Shown one piece after another: positions 34,762 through 45,429 of a stretch of DNA of 64,000 bases; positions within the stretch are counted from its first letter, which is position 1; every line of letters starts with the position of its first letter. Source of the DNA: Thereva unica (Eukaryota > Arthropoda > Insecta > Diptera > Therevidae). The notes under the pieces were generated by a model, which searched no databases, was not told the DNA's origin, and saw only the letters and a list, made by a program, of their open reading frames with translations. The translations under genes and the position numbers were made by a program. Where the stretch lies: the NCBI GenBank assembly GCA_949987705.1, contig OX465281.1, forward strand, positions 137,130,876 through 137,194,875, in the 5' to 3' direction.

Positions 34762-35524
34762 AAGTTTCGGAAAATTGGTTGTACGGTACCCCCAAAAACA
34801 ATCCCCTAAAAATTGAAAATTCCGTTTTGTGCTAATACCTTTTAAACGGCAAGTCCTATCATAAAGTAGTGTGTACAAAGTTTGTAGATCATGCGATTAT
34901 CTACAAAAAATGATATTATACATTTTCTCGTACGAGTTGCCGTTCATGAGATATCGCTGTTTTAAAGATGTCAAATACTCATCCCCTAATTCGTAACTTG
35001 AATAAGTCATCAGACGTTCAATAAATCCTCTGTTGGACTACGTGGCTAATATTTCCAGGTGATTCCTGGATATATTTTGAGAAAAAATTGTTCTAGAGAG
35101 GGGGCTACCCCACTATCCACTAATACAGAGGGTGGAAAGAAAAGAAAAAAATCTAAAATCATAGACTAATCATTGTAGAGCAACGTAATTAGGTTCTTTT
35201 AGATAAATGGGTATTCTTTTATTTGAAGTACAGGAGCTTAATTGAATCCGTTTGGAAGATATGTAGGTTCAAAATATGGATTTATTGAACGTCTGATGAG
35301 GGGAAATGAGTATTTTAAATCCTTAAAACGACGATATCTCGTGAATGGTAATTCGTTCGAGAAAAAGTATAATATCATTTTTTGCAGATAATTGCATGAT
35401 CTACAAACTCTGTAAACACTATTTTATGATAGGACTTGTCGTTTAAGAGAAATTAGCCAAAACTGAATTTTCTGTTTTTAGGGGGTTGTTTTTAGGGGTA
35501 GCGTACAATCAATTTTCCGAAATT
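34762..35524. mobile_element. 763-bp inverted-repeat element with ~280-bp arms
   Basis: Left TTTCGGAAAATTGGTTGTAC is mirrored at the right end. The arms run about 34762-35035 and 35268-35524 with moderate divergence. The spacer resembles the GTATACGACATCAGG repeat. No coding frame, and target duplication not clear. Confidence 0.75.
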
Positions 35525-35529
35525 TTCCT

Positions 35530-36345
35530 TTCTCTATGGTCCATTATGGCGGAAGTTGACAAAAGGTTCTTTGAATTCATCTTGAATTACTTAATTTTTT
35601 TAAATAAAACTGACAAGTTCAGAGAGGTTAAAAAGTACGTATTAATTCATTTTTCTATGTTTGTTATACAATATATTTACCACATATGTGTACATGGAAT
35701 GTACTTTTTTGTCATGTCCTTTACCATTATCATCAGAAAAGGATGTTGCTAGGAGTAAAATAAGAAAATAAAAAAGATAATATCAATAAAAATTTGTTTT
35801 CTTTTGTCGTGGAACTTCTGTTGTTGCTTCAATTCCTTCGACAGCAGATATATTATCGGCAATCACTTCTGATAATGTGAAAAGGGCACGAGTACCATTT
35901 TATTTATACAAATGTTATATGTGTGGGAATTATGAAAGAGGCCTAAATCACATATTTCTAGTTTTGAGACGTTAAGCTCGTGTTTATTAGTTGCGATGAT
36001 TGCACGATGTATACATGTTAGGACCATGGTATCAAAATATCGTTGTAACCATGTCAGATGAAATTTTCGTTTAACATGACTTAAGCAGACAATTCTTTAT
36101 TTTTGGAGTTTTTGGTATCTACCGTTGAATTCCTCTCCAACAAACAGTCCCAGATGGCGACAATTCCGTACGACTTGAAATGCCAAAGGTAGGGAGCGTT
36201 AAAGTATCAAAAAATGTGTTTTTTCCCGAAAAACAATAATGTTTTTTTGAGTGAAATTTCAAAAAACACTTTTTATACTTTAGTGCCCCTACCTTTTGCA
36301 TTTCAAGTCGTACCTAATTGACTCGATGACATTATTGTAGACGGT
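35530..36345. other. Unassigned AT-rich stretch with small inverted repeat
   Basis: The pair CGTACGACTTGAAATGC (36169) / GCATTTCAAGTCGTAC (36298-36313) forms a small inverted repeat of about 145 bp, possibly a short MITE. Otherwise nothing is recognised. The 88-codon frame at 35486 is hydrophobic but unconvincing. Confidence 0.4.
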
Positions 36346-36349
36346 AATG

Positions 36350-36505
36350 TTTTTTGTCCCATATATTACTATCTAGAATAAGTGAGGCAGTAGTCCGAAC
36401 GCTTAGGAGGCAGCAATCCGAATTCAGGAAGGGCCGCTTCTGTATTGATCATATTAACACCTTGAGAATAATAGTGGAGCAGTCTACTGAATTCCGATCC
36501 CCCTG
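36350..36505 (+). pseudogene. LINE B reverse-transcriptase fragment, upstream half
   Basis: Reads LLSRISEAVVRTLRRQQSEF, then RFCIDHINTLRIIVEQSTEF and RSP. It stops where the 213-bp repeat begins. The next expected residues (LPFVDHEKAFDSV) resume at 39003, so it was probably split by the 36505-39000 block. Confidence 0.75.
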
Positions 36506-36714
36506 TATACGACATCAGGCTTGCAATATCCTTTTTCTGCAAATCCTGTGTGGTTTATATTTTCAAGGGCATCCTGGATATATTTGGAAAACAAAAAAAA
36601 ATATTGTTTCAGAGAGGGAAGCTATCACCACTATTCACCATGATACCGGGTATTACGAAAAAAGGAAACTTGATTGACTCCATTTAGAAGATATGTAGTT
36701 TCTAAGAACGAGAA
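36505..36714. repeat. 213-bp dispersed repeat, copy 2
   Basis: Matches 32631-32844. It sits between the LINE B fragment and the LINE A copy. Confidence 0.92.
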
Positions 36715-38995
36715 ATATATTAAATGACAAACAGTACGGCTTTAGATCAAAAAGATCTACTGGCGTCCTCCTTGTTTGCCTAACTGAACACTTCAACGAA
36801 AGTATACACCGATTTGGTGAATCTGGCCTGGTTGCTTTAGATATCTCCAAGGCTTTTGACAGAGTGTGGCACCCCGCTCTGTTAACTAAACTTCAGGCTA
36901 TTGATATTGACTTCGTTCTAAGGAACTGGATTAAGAGCTTCTGTTCAATCAAGGTAGTATTGGATGGGTTCGAATCCGACCCCCACACCATCTCCGCAGG
37001 TGTTCCCCAGGGCTCAATTCTATCACCAGCTCTCTTCCTCATTTTTATAAGTGACCTGCGCTCAATCCCTTCCAACCCACTCCACTGCTTTGCCTACGAC
37101 AGTACACTACGGTACTCCTATGGCTTCGATACTGTAGGACAAGCACGCGCCAGACCCTATCGCAATCTCATATCCATTTCAATCAACAGGGACATCGAAC
37201 GAATTCTTGAATGGGGCCTCAAGAACCGTGTCAAATTCAACGCATCAAAAACAAAGTACTGTCTCATCTCCAATAAAATCTGCACCGACCTCCTTCTATT
37301 TCAGTGGACAATAAAAACCTAACCGCAGAACCGTCTTTAAACATCCTAGGCATAACACTATCCGAAGATCTGCGGTGGAATAACCACATATTCCAAATCG
37401 CTAAAAAAGCATCGCAATGCCTGGGATTCCTTAAGGGGGTATTCTAGTGTAGAAATTTGAAAAAATCACTTTTTTTTGATATTTTCAAAGCTTAACCTCT
37501 CAAGAATATGTCCTTAAAAGGGCTTGTTAAAATTTTAATTATTTTCAGAGATATAGTCATTTTAGTAGGGGTATTCTAGTGTAGAAATTTGAAAAAAAAA
37601 AAAAAAAAAAAAATTTTTTTTTTTGATATTTTCAAAGCTCAACCTTTCTAGAATATGTCCTTTAAAGGGTTTGTTGTTGTTTGGAAAATGCTTTTTTTGA
37701 AGTAGAAGAAGGCCCAATGTATGGAGCATGAATCGCGGATTAAATGAACGTAAGTATAAAATGTCATTTTATGGTTCAAAACCGGCGTAATTTTACCCTA
37801 AACTTTAAACGTGTTTATCTCGAAACTACATTTTTCAAAAAGTTTGCCATGATTTCTCAAGTTCTACTTGACCGATTTACTTCAAATTTTCAGTGAGTGT
37901 TCTCAATACATGTCTTTATCGTATGAACTATTATTATAACAATATAATGTTTTTTACTATTTTTAAAAAATTCCGAAAAGTCAAAAAAATAGGCCAAAAA
38001 ACATTTTTTTTTCGGACAGCCGGAATTTAGCCAAAAACAAAAAAAAATGCCACTTTTTCTTAGTTAGTACGATAGCAGCATTCATCTAAATTAATAATAT
38101 GTTTTTTTTATTTTGATCAGATCATCAGAAGGGTTGGAATCGTGGCAAACTTGGCGCGCCATTTTTTTTACACCCTACTTCAACAACCTATAAAATTTAC
38201 AGTTTTTAATTTTTTGACTTTTTTTTATTTTTTATGTATTCTTTAAACATGAATAAATATCTTGTGAAAAAATGGATAGTAAAAATATTTTTAGTTTTTT
38301 ATTTACAGCAGCTGAAAAAACACCTCAAATTCATGCTTCTACACTAGAATACCCCCTTAAAAGATGCAAATTCCTCCTTCAGGCGTCGGCCAGGGTTACA
38401 ATCTACAAGTCCTACATTCGTCCCCGCCTCGAATACAACTCGTATATTTGGGCTGGGGCCCCGAGAACCACCTTAGCCTGGCTGGACAAGGTGCAAAGTC
38501 GCGCTCTCAAACTTATTGACGATAGCGTCATTTGCTCCTCAATTGACTCATTAAGCCACCGTAGGAATGTAGCAGCCCTTGCAAAATTTTACCGATTTTA
38601 CCACAACGATTGCTCTACTGAAATAAGTAACCTCATGCCTCCACGGCAACTTTTCTCCCGCAACACTAGACTTGCTCGCTCGGCTCACCCTTATAGTCTA
38701 CAGCCCTTATCTTCGCGCACACTCCGATTTAGAAATTCGTTTATAACAAGAACAACGCGACTGTGGAACAACTTACCTCAGTCAATATTCCCTAACTCAT
38801 ACAACACCCAAGAGTTCAAGCGCAAGGTTCACCAACATCTCCTCCAACACCCACCCGACTCCCCCTAATCTATCCTATCTTTCTCTCTATCCTTCGAGCT
38901 AAGCTTACTACTAGACATTGCACCATGACGTGTACGACATGACGGGCTAGTAGTACAAAGGATGACACCTAAGCTTAGACTATCATATAAAAAAA
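36715..38995 (+). pseudogene. LINE A, 5'-truncated, RT plus C-terminal domain, interrupted
   Basis: The longest LINE A copy. It covers QYGFRSKRSTGVLL, then ALDISKAFDRVWHPALLTKL, AGVPQGSILSPALFLIFISD and the active-site region. That region reads FAYD where FADD is expected, so a catalytic Asp is lost. Frameshifts follow at about 37310. After the TTAA element the frame resumes and runs to a stop at 38866-38868 (IRPRLEYNSYIWAGAP, then TTRLWNNLPQSIFP near the end). The 3' untranslated region ends in an A-rich tail near 38995. The endonuclease part is absent. Confidence 0.88.
37435..38356. mobile_element. 922-bp TTAA-flanked element in LINE A
   Basis: Ends GGGGGTATTCTAGTGTAGAA and its complement, flanked by TTAA (37431-37434, 38357-38360), the target used by piggyBac and Kolobok transposases. 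Excising it with one TTAA restores the LINE reading GFLKRCKFLL. The left-end motif is repeated at 37567-37592. Non-coding. Confidence 0.88.
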
Positions 38996-39000
38996 AACCT

Positions 39001-39203
39001 TCCTTTCGTAGACCATGAGAAAGCGTTCGACTCGGTTAATAGGAGCTTCATTTGGCAGGCACTACGGCGACGTGGACTGCCTGATAAAATAATAGAATTG
39101 ATAAAAGCCCTATATAACAATTCCAAATGCAGAGTTATCCATAATGAAAAATAATCCGACAGCTTTCAGGTGAGCTCACGAGTACGACAAGGATGCCAAC
39201 GTC
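39001..39203 (+). pseudogene. LINE B reverse-transcriptase fragment, continuation
   Basis: Reads LPFVDHEKAFDSVNRSFIWQ, then RRRGLPDKIIELIKALYNN, a stop, and SSRVRQGC. This is RT block sequence that in the intact protein directly follows the fragment at 36350-36505. Confidence 0.82.
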
Positions 39204-39205
39204 AA

Positions 39206-39970
39206 CAGCTTGAACGGGAATACTCCCAACTACACCGGGAGGTAAAGAGAAGTATTCGGTGTGATAAAAGACGGCAGATACACGAGCTCGCAGAAAAAAC
39301 AGAAAACACGACAAACACAGACAACGTGCTGTACTAAGCCAGTGGGAAAAATTGGGAGCAATGCACAGGGGAGCTTTCTTGGACCACAGTCAAAGGAGCT
39401 TTCCTGAAGTTTTCATAAATTTTATAGATAAAAAGAAAACTGGCAATTATTTTCGTGACCATAAAATGCGACATTAGCATACTCAATAGCCCGGCTCTCG
39501 TTCGATACGGAGGACAAGCAGCTTTGGGAGTAGTTAGAATTTAGTTGGGGGGCGGCTTAGGTAAAGCCACTCTCGGGCTTGGAAAGAAAAAGGCAATTGC
39601 AAAAGATGAACAAAATAATAGCTTTTCGATACCGGATCACATACCCACAGGCGCCTAGGGATATTTCTCTTTTAAAAAGCTTTTTTTTTGTAGTGCTCCT
39701 AGAACGCTTTTGACGTATGACATGCAATGTTAAAAAATATATGTAACTGGTATGGGAACGGGAGCGCTGTAAGCTCCTTTTGGAGATTGCTATTAGAGCA
39801 CTCCATTTCTCACTGGGAAATTACTAAACAGCTCTCGGGAACCCATTCTACCAAAAAGCATGCTATAACGAGTGCGGGTGAAAGGCTGTTTTGCAGGGAC
39901 GAAGAGCAACTCCAAAGATAGAGATTTGCTCTTCGCCACACTGAATGGTTCATTTACGAACCTCAAGAAA
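39206..39970 (+). pseudogene. LINE B pre-RT linker fragment, out of order, split by MITE
   Basis: Reads QLEREYSQLHREVKRSIRCD, then after the MITE at 39338-39817 EITKQLSGTHSTKKHAITSA and LFCRDEEQLQR. In related LINEs this linker lies upstream of the RT domain, but here it follows an RT piece, so a rearrangement or second copy is joined at about 39204. Confidence 0.7.
39338..39817. mobile_element. 480-bp CCCAGTGGG-family MITE, uninterrupted
   Basis: GCCAGTGGGAAAAATTGGGA to CTCCATTTCTCACTGGG. It splits the LINE B linker frame between its LY and ITKQLSG residues. It shows the empty target for element C at about 39696. The interior contains the GGCTCTCGTTCGATACGG segment. Confidence 0.82.
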
Positions 39971-40120
39971 GCAGCAACAATACACAACCATTAAGAATCA
40001 CGACTCGTACCCCATCCAAGACAGAAAATAGTAACCACAATTCTGAAAAAGATGACATCTCGCAGTACACTAAAGACGGCGTTCATTAGACGCCATATAC
40101 AAAGGCTGGTATCTAGCCTA

Positions 40121-41080
40121 GCAACACAGCATCAAAGTCTAGAAATTAACAAGTCTTTCATCTTCATATGGTCAATATGTGAAAGGCGAACAGCTATATG
40201 CAAAAGTTCTTCAAATGACGATGTCAGGCTATCAGAGAGAGAATGCAACATTTTTATATGCGTTTGCACACAACTAAACAGCGGAAACTTTTATGAGTTT
40301 ATATGGGGATAAACTTAATGTATTGCATATTTGCTCGTTTGTTTTGATTTATGAAAGAAAACAACTGATTCAATTTTCTTTCCTTTTCTGTTCTGCATAC
40401 TTTATCTTAAAGACATAATCTGGCTTTGTCTCGCCGAGTTCACGAAGTATGCGTTGAATTTTGCTCAGCAGTGGTGTTCATATATGCACGCACACAATTA
40501 CCGGGGGAGGGGGGGGGATTTTGTATGAAGATGAAAGACTTGTTATTACTATACTTTGCACAGCAATAGCTGGACTCCGAAACCCTTATATTACACACCA
40601 GTCCGTCATGTCCCTCGGTTTCCTCGGGCCGCTACTTGGGCATCCGAATGCAGACATTTCATACAAATATTTCTACATAGTGCACACGGTCTTAAATTTT
40701 CCGTTCGGAAACCATTCCTGATATTCGGTTCGAAAGCGAGGACGTGCGTTCGGAATGCCAGAAATTTTCATTCGGAATCGTGCCAGTGCTGTGGAAAGTC
40801 TAGAAATTAACAAGTCTTTCATCTTCATACGGTGAAATAGTAAAAGGCGAAGAGTTATATGCACAAATTCTTCAAATGACTAGTCAGGTTATCAGAGAAC
40901 GAATGCAACTTTTTTATACACGCAAAATATATGGAAAACTTACACCGCCCGGTATAATTTCGTAAGAAACGTAAGATTTTGGGCTTACCACTAAAACTCT
41001 ACTTCCAGGCCTACAGTTGAGACGAGCTTGATGAAGATGAAAGACTTGTTACATATTTCTAGACTTTTGTGCTGTGTAGA
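40121..41080. repeat. Cluster of MITE-like inverted repeats, AAGTCTAGAAATTAACAAG family
   Basis: The motif around CAAGTCTTTCATCTTCAT appears directly at 40148 and 40808 and inverted at 40527-40550 and 41032-41055. This suggests two elements, roughly 40121-40566 and 40784-41080, in tandem. Boundaries are approximate. Confidence 0.6.
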
Positions 41081-42380
41081 GTGGTTGTGGCGATCAACTT
41101 ACAAAATGTGTAAGTCCGTAAATTTAATAATTATTTTCATTATGGTTGTCACGTGAAGTGAGAAAGGGCGTGGCAATAGTGACTCGGTATTACAGTTGGC
41201 GAAAACTGACGAACGAAAAAGTAAGTGGCACGAGGCGAATTATGGTTCTTCCTGAAGTAGACAGTAGGCGAAAGTGACAGCAAATACATGCAGGCAGGCA
41301 CTTGTCACTTCATTTTTGTGCATGAGAAAGTGAAAATGGAAGCAGCCAAAAGGTAAAACTTTCATTTTTGATGTTATTTTTGTTAAATAACATTAATAAA
41401 TCTGTTCCGAAATTAAATTGATTTATTAAATATTTTTAGTGTTAAAGTTACGATTAGTCAACAATTTGAAGTCATGATAGATGGTATGGTGAAGCCGCTA
41501 ATTTTATTACTGGTAGTACAGAGAAACTTCTTTTCGTGGGTTTGGGCTTGCTTTCTAGTATATTAAGTAAATAAAGAAAACCTTCTTTAGATAATCTAAA
41601 AAATCGCACTCACCAAGAAATAAAACTAGTGGGATGTGGGTTTGACGCCTTCGGTCCATACGATTAACTTCCCAGTATGATGAACGAAGATGGAATAAAC
41701 TGACTTCTTACAAAATAGTTTAGCGTTTATACGTTTAGCACTAGTGGAAAATTGGCTAGTATCAGAACTGATGACAAAGCAATCCCGAGAGAAGCTAGTT
41801 CAAATAACTATAATAGTAGTAAATCCACAACATTTTTCTAGAGAATTTGTTTTCCCTGAACGTTAGCAAACAAACATTTCCTCCGTATATCGTTCGCTGC
41901 ACTAAAGCGGGTATTGAAATTTGTATTGAGCGTGCTGAAGCGCCGTTGACGAGCTGAGAAGCGAATGACTTCATTTGGAAATTCCAAAGCTTTCCGGAGA
42001 TATTAGCAAAGCTGTAACTGTTAAGTACTTGTCAGACTTGACCAAAAAGAACAAATTTTACGGTAACTACTGGAAATCCCGGGATGAACGTCAATTTCCT
42101 GAAACTGTATCACGCGTGAAAATAATTCCCCGTCAAAAAGTGCTAATCCAAGGTTTGAAAATTCGCGCTGTTTGTAAAGGGTAACGAAATTTTTGCACGA
42201 TTTTGAAAGGTTGTCGAATTTTGACAAGTGATGTTTTGTCCGAAGGCTATCTCTGTGCAGAACCCAAAAAAGATCACATCGTTTAGAACGGGTCTCATTC
42301 CATCGAGTTTATTAGATATTAGCAAAACTTGTCAATTTAAAGTCTTTCTGACAATTAGTCGAAGTTTTTCTATTTAAATA
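41081..42380. other. Unassigned stretch
   Basis: No recognised domain or element boundary. The longest frame (41975-42184) has no known motif. Confidence 0.4.
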
Positions 42381-42384
42381 AAAA

Positions 42385-43222
42385 ATGCCCGACCGAATAT
42401 TATAAAAATTTTTTCAGAGCATTTCTTCGTTAATATTATTTTTTCGGCACCTCAATGAAGTCGATATAGTTTTTAGTTCGTGCGGTATCGTGCAGGTACA
42501 AAAATCATAAACGTCGCACAGTGGGGCCCGCTCATAGAAGGTTCTGCTCAAAACTCAATTTTCAAAATGTGGAAATTTTTCAAAAAAATTGTATTATCGT
42601 AGTTGTAATAATGTATCAGATCACGTGTAAAAATATTAAGTCGCTGACTGCTATGAGTCATCGAGCGCATGAGCATAAAGTTCATAGTTTAGATAAAATA
42701 ATACTTCTGCGAAAAAGGAATGCCAGTTTATGCGCGATATAAAAACATTAATTTCTAACGTTTAACGATTAAATCTATGGAAGTGTATTATGTCGGTGAT
42801 CAAGCAAGGTATGTTAATTCTTATTTAATTTTGTATTATATGATAAGTTCATTGGTTTATGATACAGGGCTTAAAATTTGTGGTAGTGTGTATATTTTTG
42901 TAGGGGGTTTTTTAAATGACATTTTCTCTAAAATACGCAAAGTTCTCAAAAAACCCCTCGACCAAATATTATAAAAATCCTTTCAGATTATACTATCGCT
43001 AATACGCTTTGAACGGCACCTCAAGTAAGTCAATATCTTTCGTGGTTCGGGCGATATCGTGCAGGTACAAAAATCACTTACGCCGCTTAAACATAAAAAC
43101 GGCTCGACCAAATTTTATGAAAATCTTTTCAGATCATATTTCGCTTAATACACTTCGAACGACACCTCAACGAAGTCGATATCTTTTTTGGTTCGCGCGG
43201 TATCGTGCAGGAAAAAATGACC
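42385..43222. repeat. Three ~130-bp repeats (CGACC...ATCGTGCAGG) split by the 431-bp repeat
   Basis: Units at about 42385-42510, 42957-43085 and 43097-43220 share ATTATAAAAATC, GGCACCTCAA and CGGTATCGTGCAGG. The second copy of the 431-bp repeat (42516-42946) lies between units one and two, so it was inserted into or beside a pre-existing tandem array. Confidence 0.75.
42516..42946. repeat. 431-bp dispersed repeat, copy 2
   Basis: Matches 22922-23352. Starts GCACAGTGGGGCCCG and ends ACGCAAAGTTCT. Confidence 0.9.
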
Positions 43223-43507
43223 ACATCCATACGCGCCCACACACACACATACTTCCTCCCAATGCTCCTGGGTCCTTGAAGGATGAAAATACGTCGAAAT
43301 TTTCGATTTCGATTTTCGGATCGATTACAATACCTTCCTATACTGGGAGACGAGCATTTTTTACTCACATTGCTTCAAGAAGTTCTAGTGGATTGGAGCT
43401 ATCCCTTATTTTATGTTTTTTAATTTTTTAATTTTGATTTTCTCACGCTCAATTTCATCTTCTGAATCAATGTACCAGAAATTGTACGAATTCATTTATC
43501 TTTTTAC

Positions 43508-43775
43508 GGTAGGCTCCGGTGGGCAGGGCATCTAGCTCGTATGAGTGAAGATGAGCTTGCTCGGAAAGTTCTCTGCGATAAGACCTATGGGGTACGACGA
43601 CAGCGAGGGAGACCCAATTTTTGCTGGAAGAATGGCGTAGACCAGGACGCTCAGAGCTTAGGGATGCCAAACTGGATGACATCGGCTCAGAATCGGGACC
43701 GGTGGAGAGAACAGTTGCGAGAGGTCAGGACCGGATCCCGGTTGTAGAGCCGTTAAAGAAGAAGAAGAAATAGTT
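43508..43775 (+). pseudogene. LINE C-terminal fragment with AAGAAG 3' tail
   Basis: Reads RLRWAGHLARMSEDELARKV, then RRQRGRPNFCWKNGVDQDAQ and RDRWREQLREVRTGSRL before TAG. This is the C-terminus of a non-LTR retrotransposon protein, and the AAGAAGAAGAA at 43757-43768 is a typical short-repeat 3' end. 5' truncation is usual for target-primed insertion. Confidence 0.82.
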
Positions 43776-43888
43776 TTCCTCGATTTGTTACATCGTTGTG
43801 GCGCCCTGCATGGTAAATCCTCGAAGTAATGCGTCAGCGTATCTTTAAATTTATGACCATCTCGGCTATGTACAAAATTATACTATAT

Positions 43889-44230
43889 AGTCCATGAAAA
43901 TAGTACTTTAACATTGCAAAAATGGAAGATAAGGTTTTATTTTTGGGTTGTGTAGGGGGTAAGTTTGAAATTGAGTTTTCGGGATCCCATTTTTCCGCCA
44001 TCTTAGAAAAGGTGTGCAAATGCTTTTTCCACTATATCTCCGCAAAAGTACATCTTACAGAAAATAGGTAAGAAGATTTTTTGTTAAGAATTGAATTATC
44101 TACAATTCATTATATAAGCTGTTTTGTCATAAATTTAATAAGTAAGAAGTTATAAGCCTTAGAATACAAACATTAGTCACAATATTTTCTTTCAAAGGCT
44201 ATAATTTGTTTCCTTAAATTTTAACAAAAA
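43889..44230. mobile_element. One-armed relative of the TAGTCC family
   Basis: TAGTCCATGAAAATAGTACT starts at 43889. The following 330 bp track the left half of 55674-56959 (including AAGTTATAAGCCTTAGAA). I found no matching right end, so it is truncated. Confidence 0.7.
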
Positions 44231-44559
44231 AAGAATAACAAGTTTTTTTAAAGGATCTCATAACGAATAATTTTCATTCATACTTTTTTTAATTTCATTC
44301 TCTATGAAGGGTTTTTTAGAACGCCCCGAAACAGATTTTCTGAATTAATTTGTTTACGATATTACCTCCTCCTTCGTCTCCCTAGATAAATATCAATAAC
44401 AGGTAGCAAGAAATAATAATGAATGAAATACTTTGCGTTAAAAGAAATGCCGATGTTTTAGAAATTTATTGTAGTTTTTATTATTGTTTTGGTATGTCTC
44501 AAAAGGTACGAGCTGGTTTAAATTGAAATTCTTTTAATAATAATACATATTTGTTATTA

Positions 44560-45066
44560 ATAATGGCGATTTATGGAGCTCGTAAGTCTGAAAATTCACT
44601 TAACCAATCATCGATATTAAAGTTTTGCGAAATTGAGTAGATACAGCAGTAAAGTTACCATGTCTTCCACCTACAACTGCAGCAGCTCAACAGCATCTGT
44701 ACTGTGTATATTGTCCGGTCCGAAACTGGCTAGGAAAAGATATACTTAGATCCTTAGCGATGCGGGTGGACTTGCAATTATAATTTTCTGGAGCCTGTTA
44801 GGAAGTTATTAACACCTGCGCCGAACAATCGCAACAGTTTTTTGTAATTGTAGGAAAGGCTGCTGTTGGCGCAGAAAAAATGGATTTCTTGTTCCGTTGT
44901 TTGTGGGAATTGTCATGGATAATCGTGTCTCAATGCCATGCCGGATACTTCTACCGTTGACTGTTCCGACAGAATGGTAATGAACGAACATGATGATGAC
45001 ATTAATCCTATGGATCTGTTAATGTCAAATATATGCGCAAATGACGAATATGATGAAGATGAATAA
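44560..45066 (+). pseudogene. CXC-like Cys-rich repeat-associated protein, relic 1
   Basis: In broken frames: LPPTTAAAQQHLYCVYC then RNWLG; later CNCRKGCC; then in another frame SVVCGNCHGYSCLNA, and an acidic tail with EHDDDINPMD and NDEYDEDE. The order matches the relic at 62022-62406. Such proteins with a tesmin/TSO1-like CXC C-terminus recur in arthropod repeats. Function unknown. Confidence 0.6.
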
Positions 45067-45161
45067 TTTCAACGGGCTATGCTTAACTTACAGTGAAGGG
45101 AAATGGGTTTAATTCTATATCTCAGAAACTATGCATTTTACGACCAAATGTATAAAATCTG

Positions 45162-45426
45162 AATTGTAATTATAAAAAAATATACATAGTTTCTCTTTAC
45201 TTTCATACAATTGTTATTGTATAGTACAGTAATTTCTATTGAATTCTGTTTGTAAAAAATTATACCTACCTCAAATTCGTCTTCATCGATAGCCATAAGT
45301 CTTAGGGCTATGAAGACGAAGATGAGGTATAATTTTTTACAAACAGAATTCAGTAGAAATTACTGTACTATACAATAACAATTGTATGAAAGTAAAGAGA
45401 AACTATATTTTTTTATAATTACAATT
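45162..45426. repeat. Near-perfect hairpin, ~130-bp arms
   Basis: Arms 45162-45293 and 45304-45426 are nearly exact complements (for example TAATTTTTTACAAACAGAAT against its inverse) with a loop of only about 10 bases around CATAAGTC. It starts just downstream of the CXC relic's acidic tail (45066). Confidence 0.9.
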
Positions 45427-45429
45427 GAA

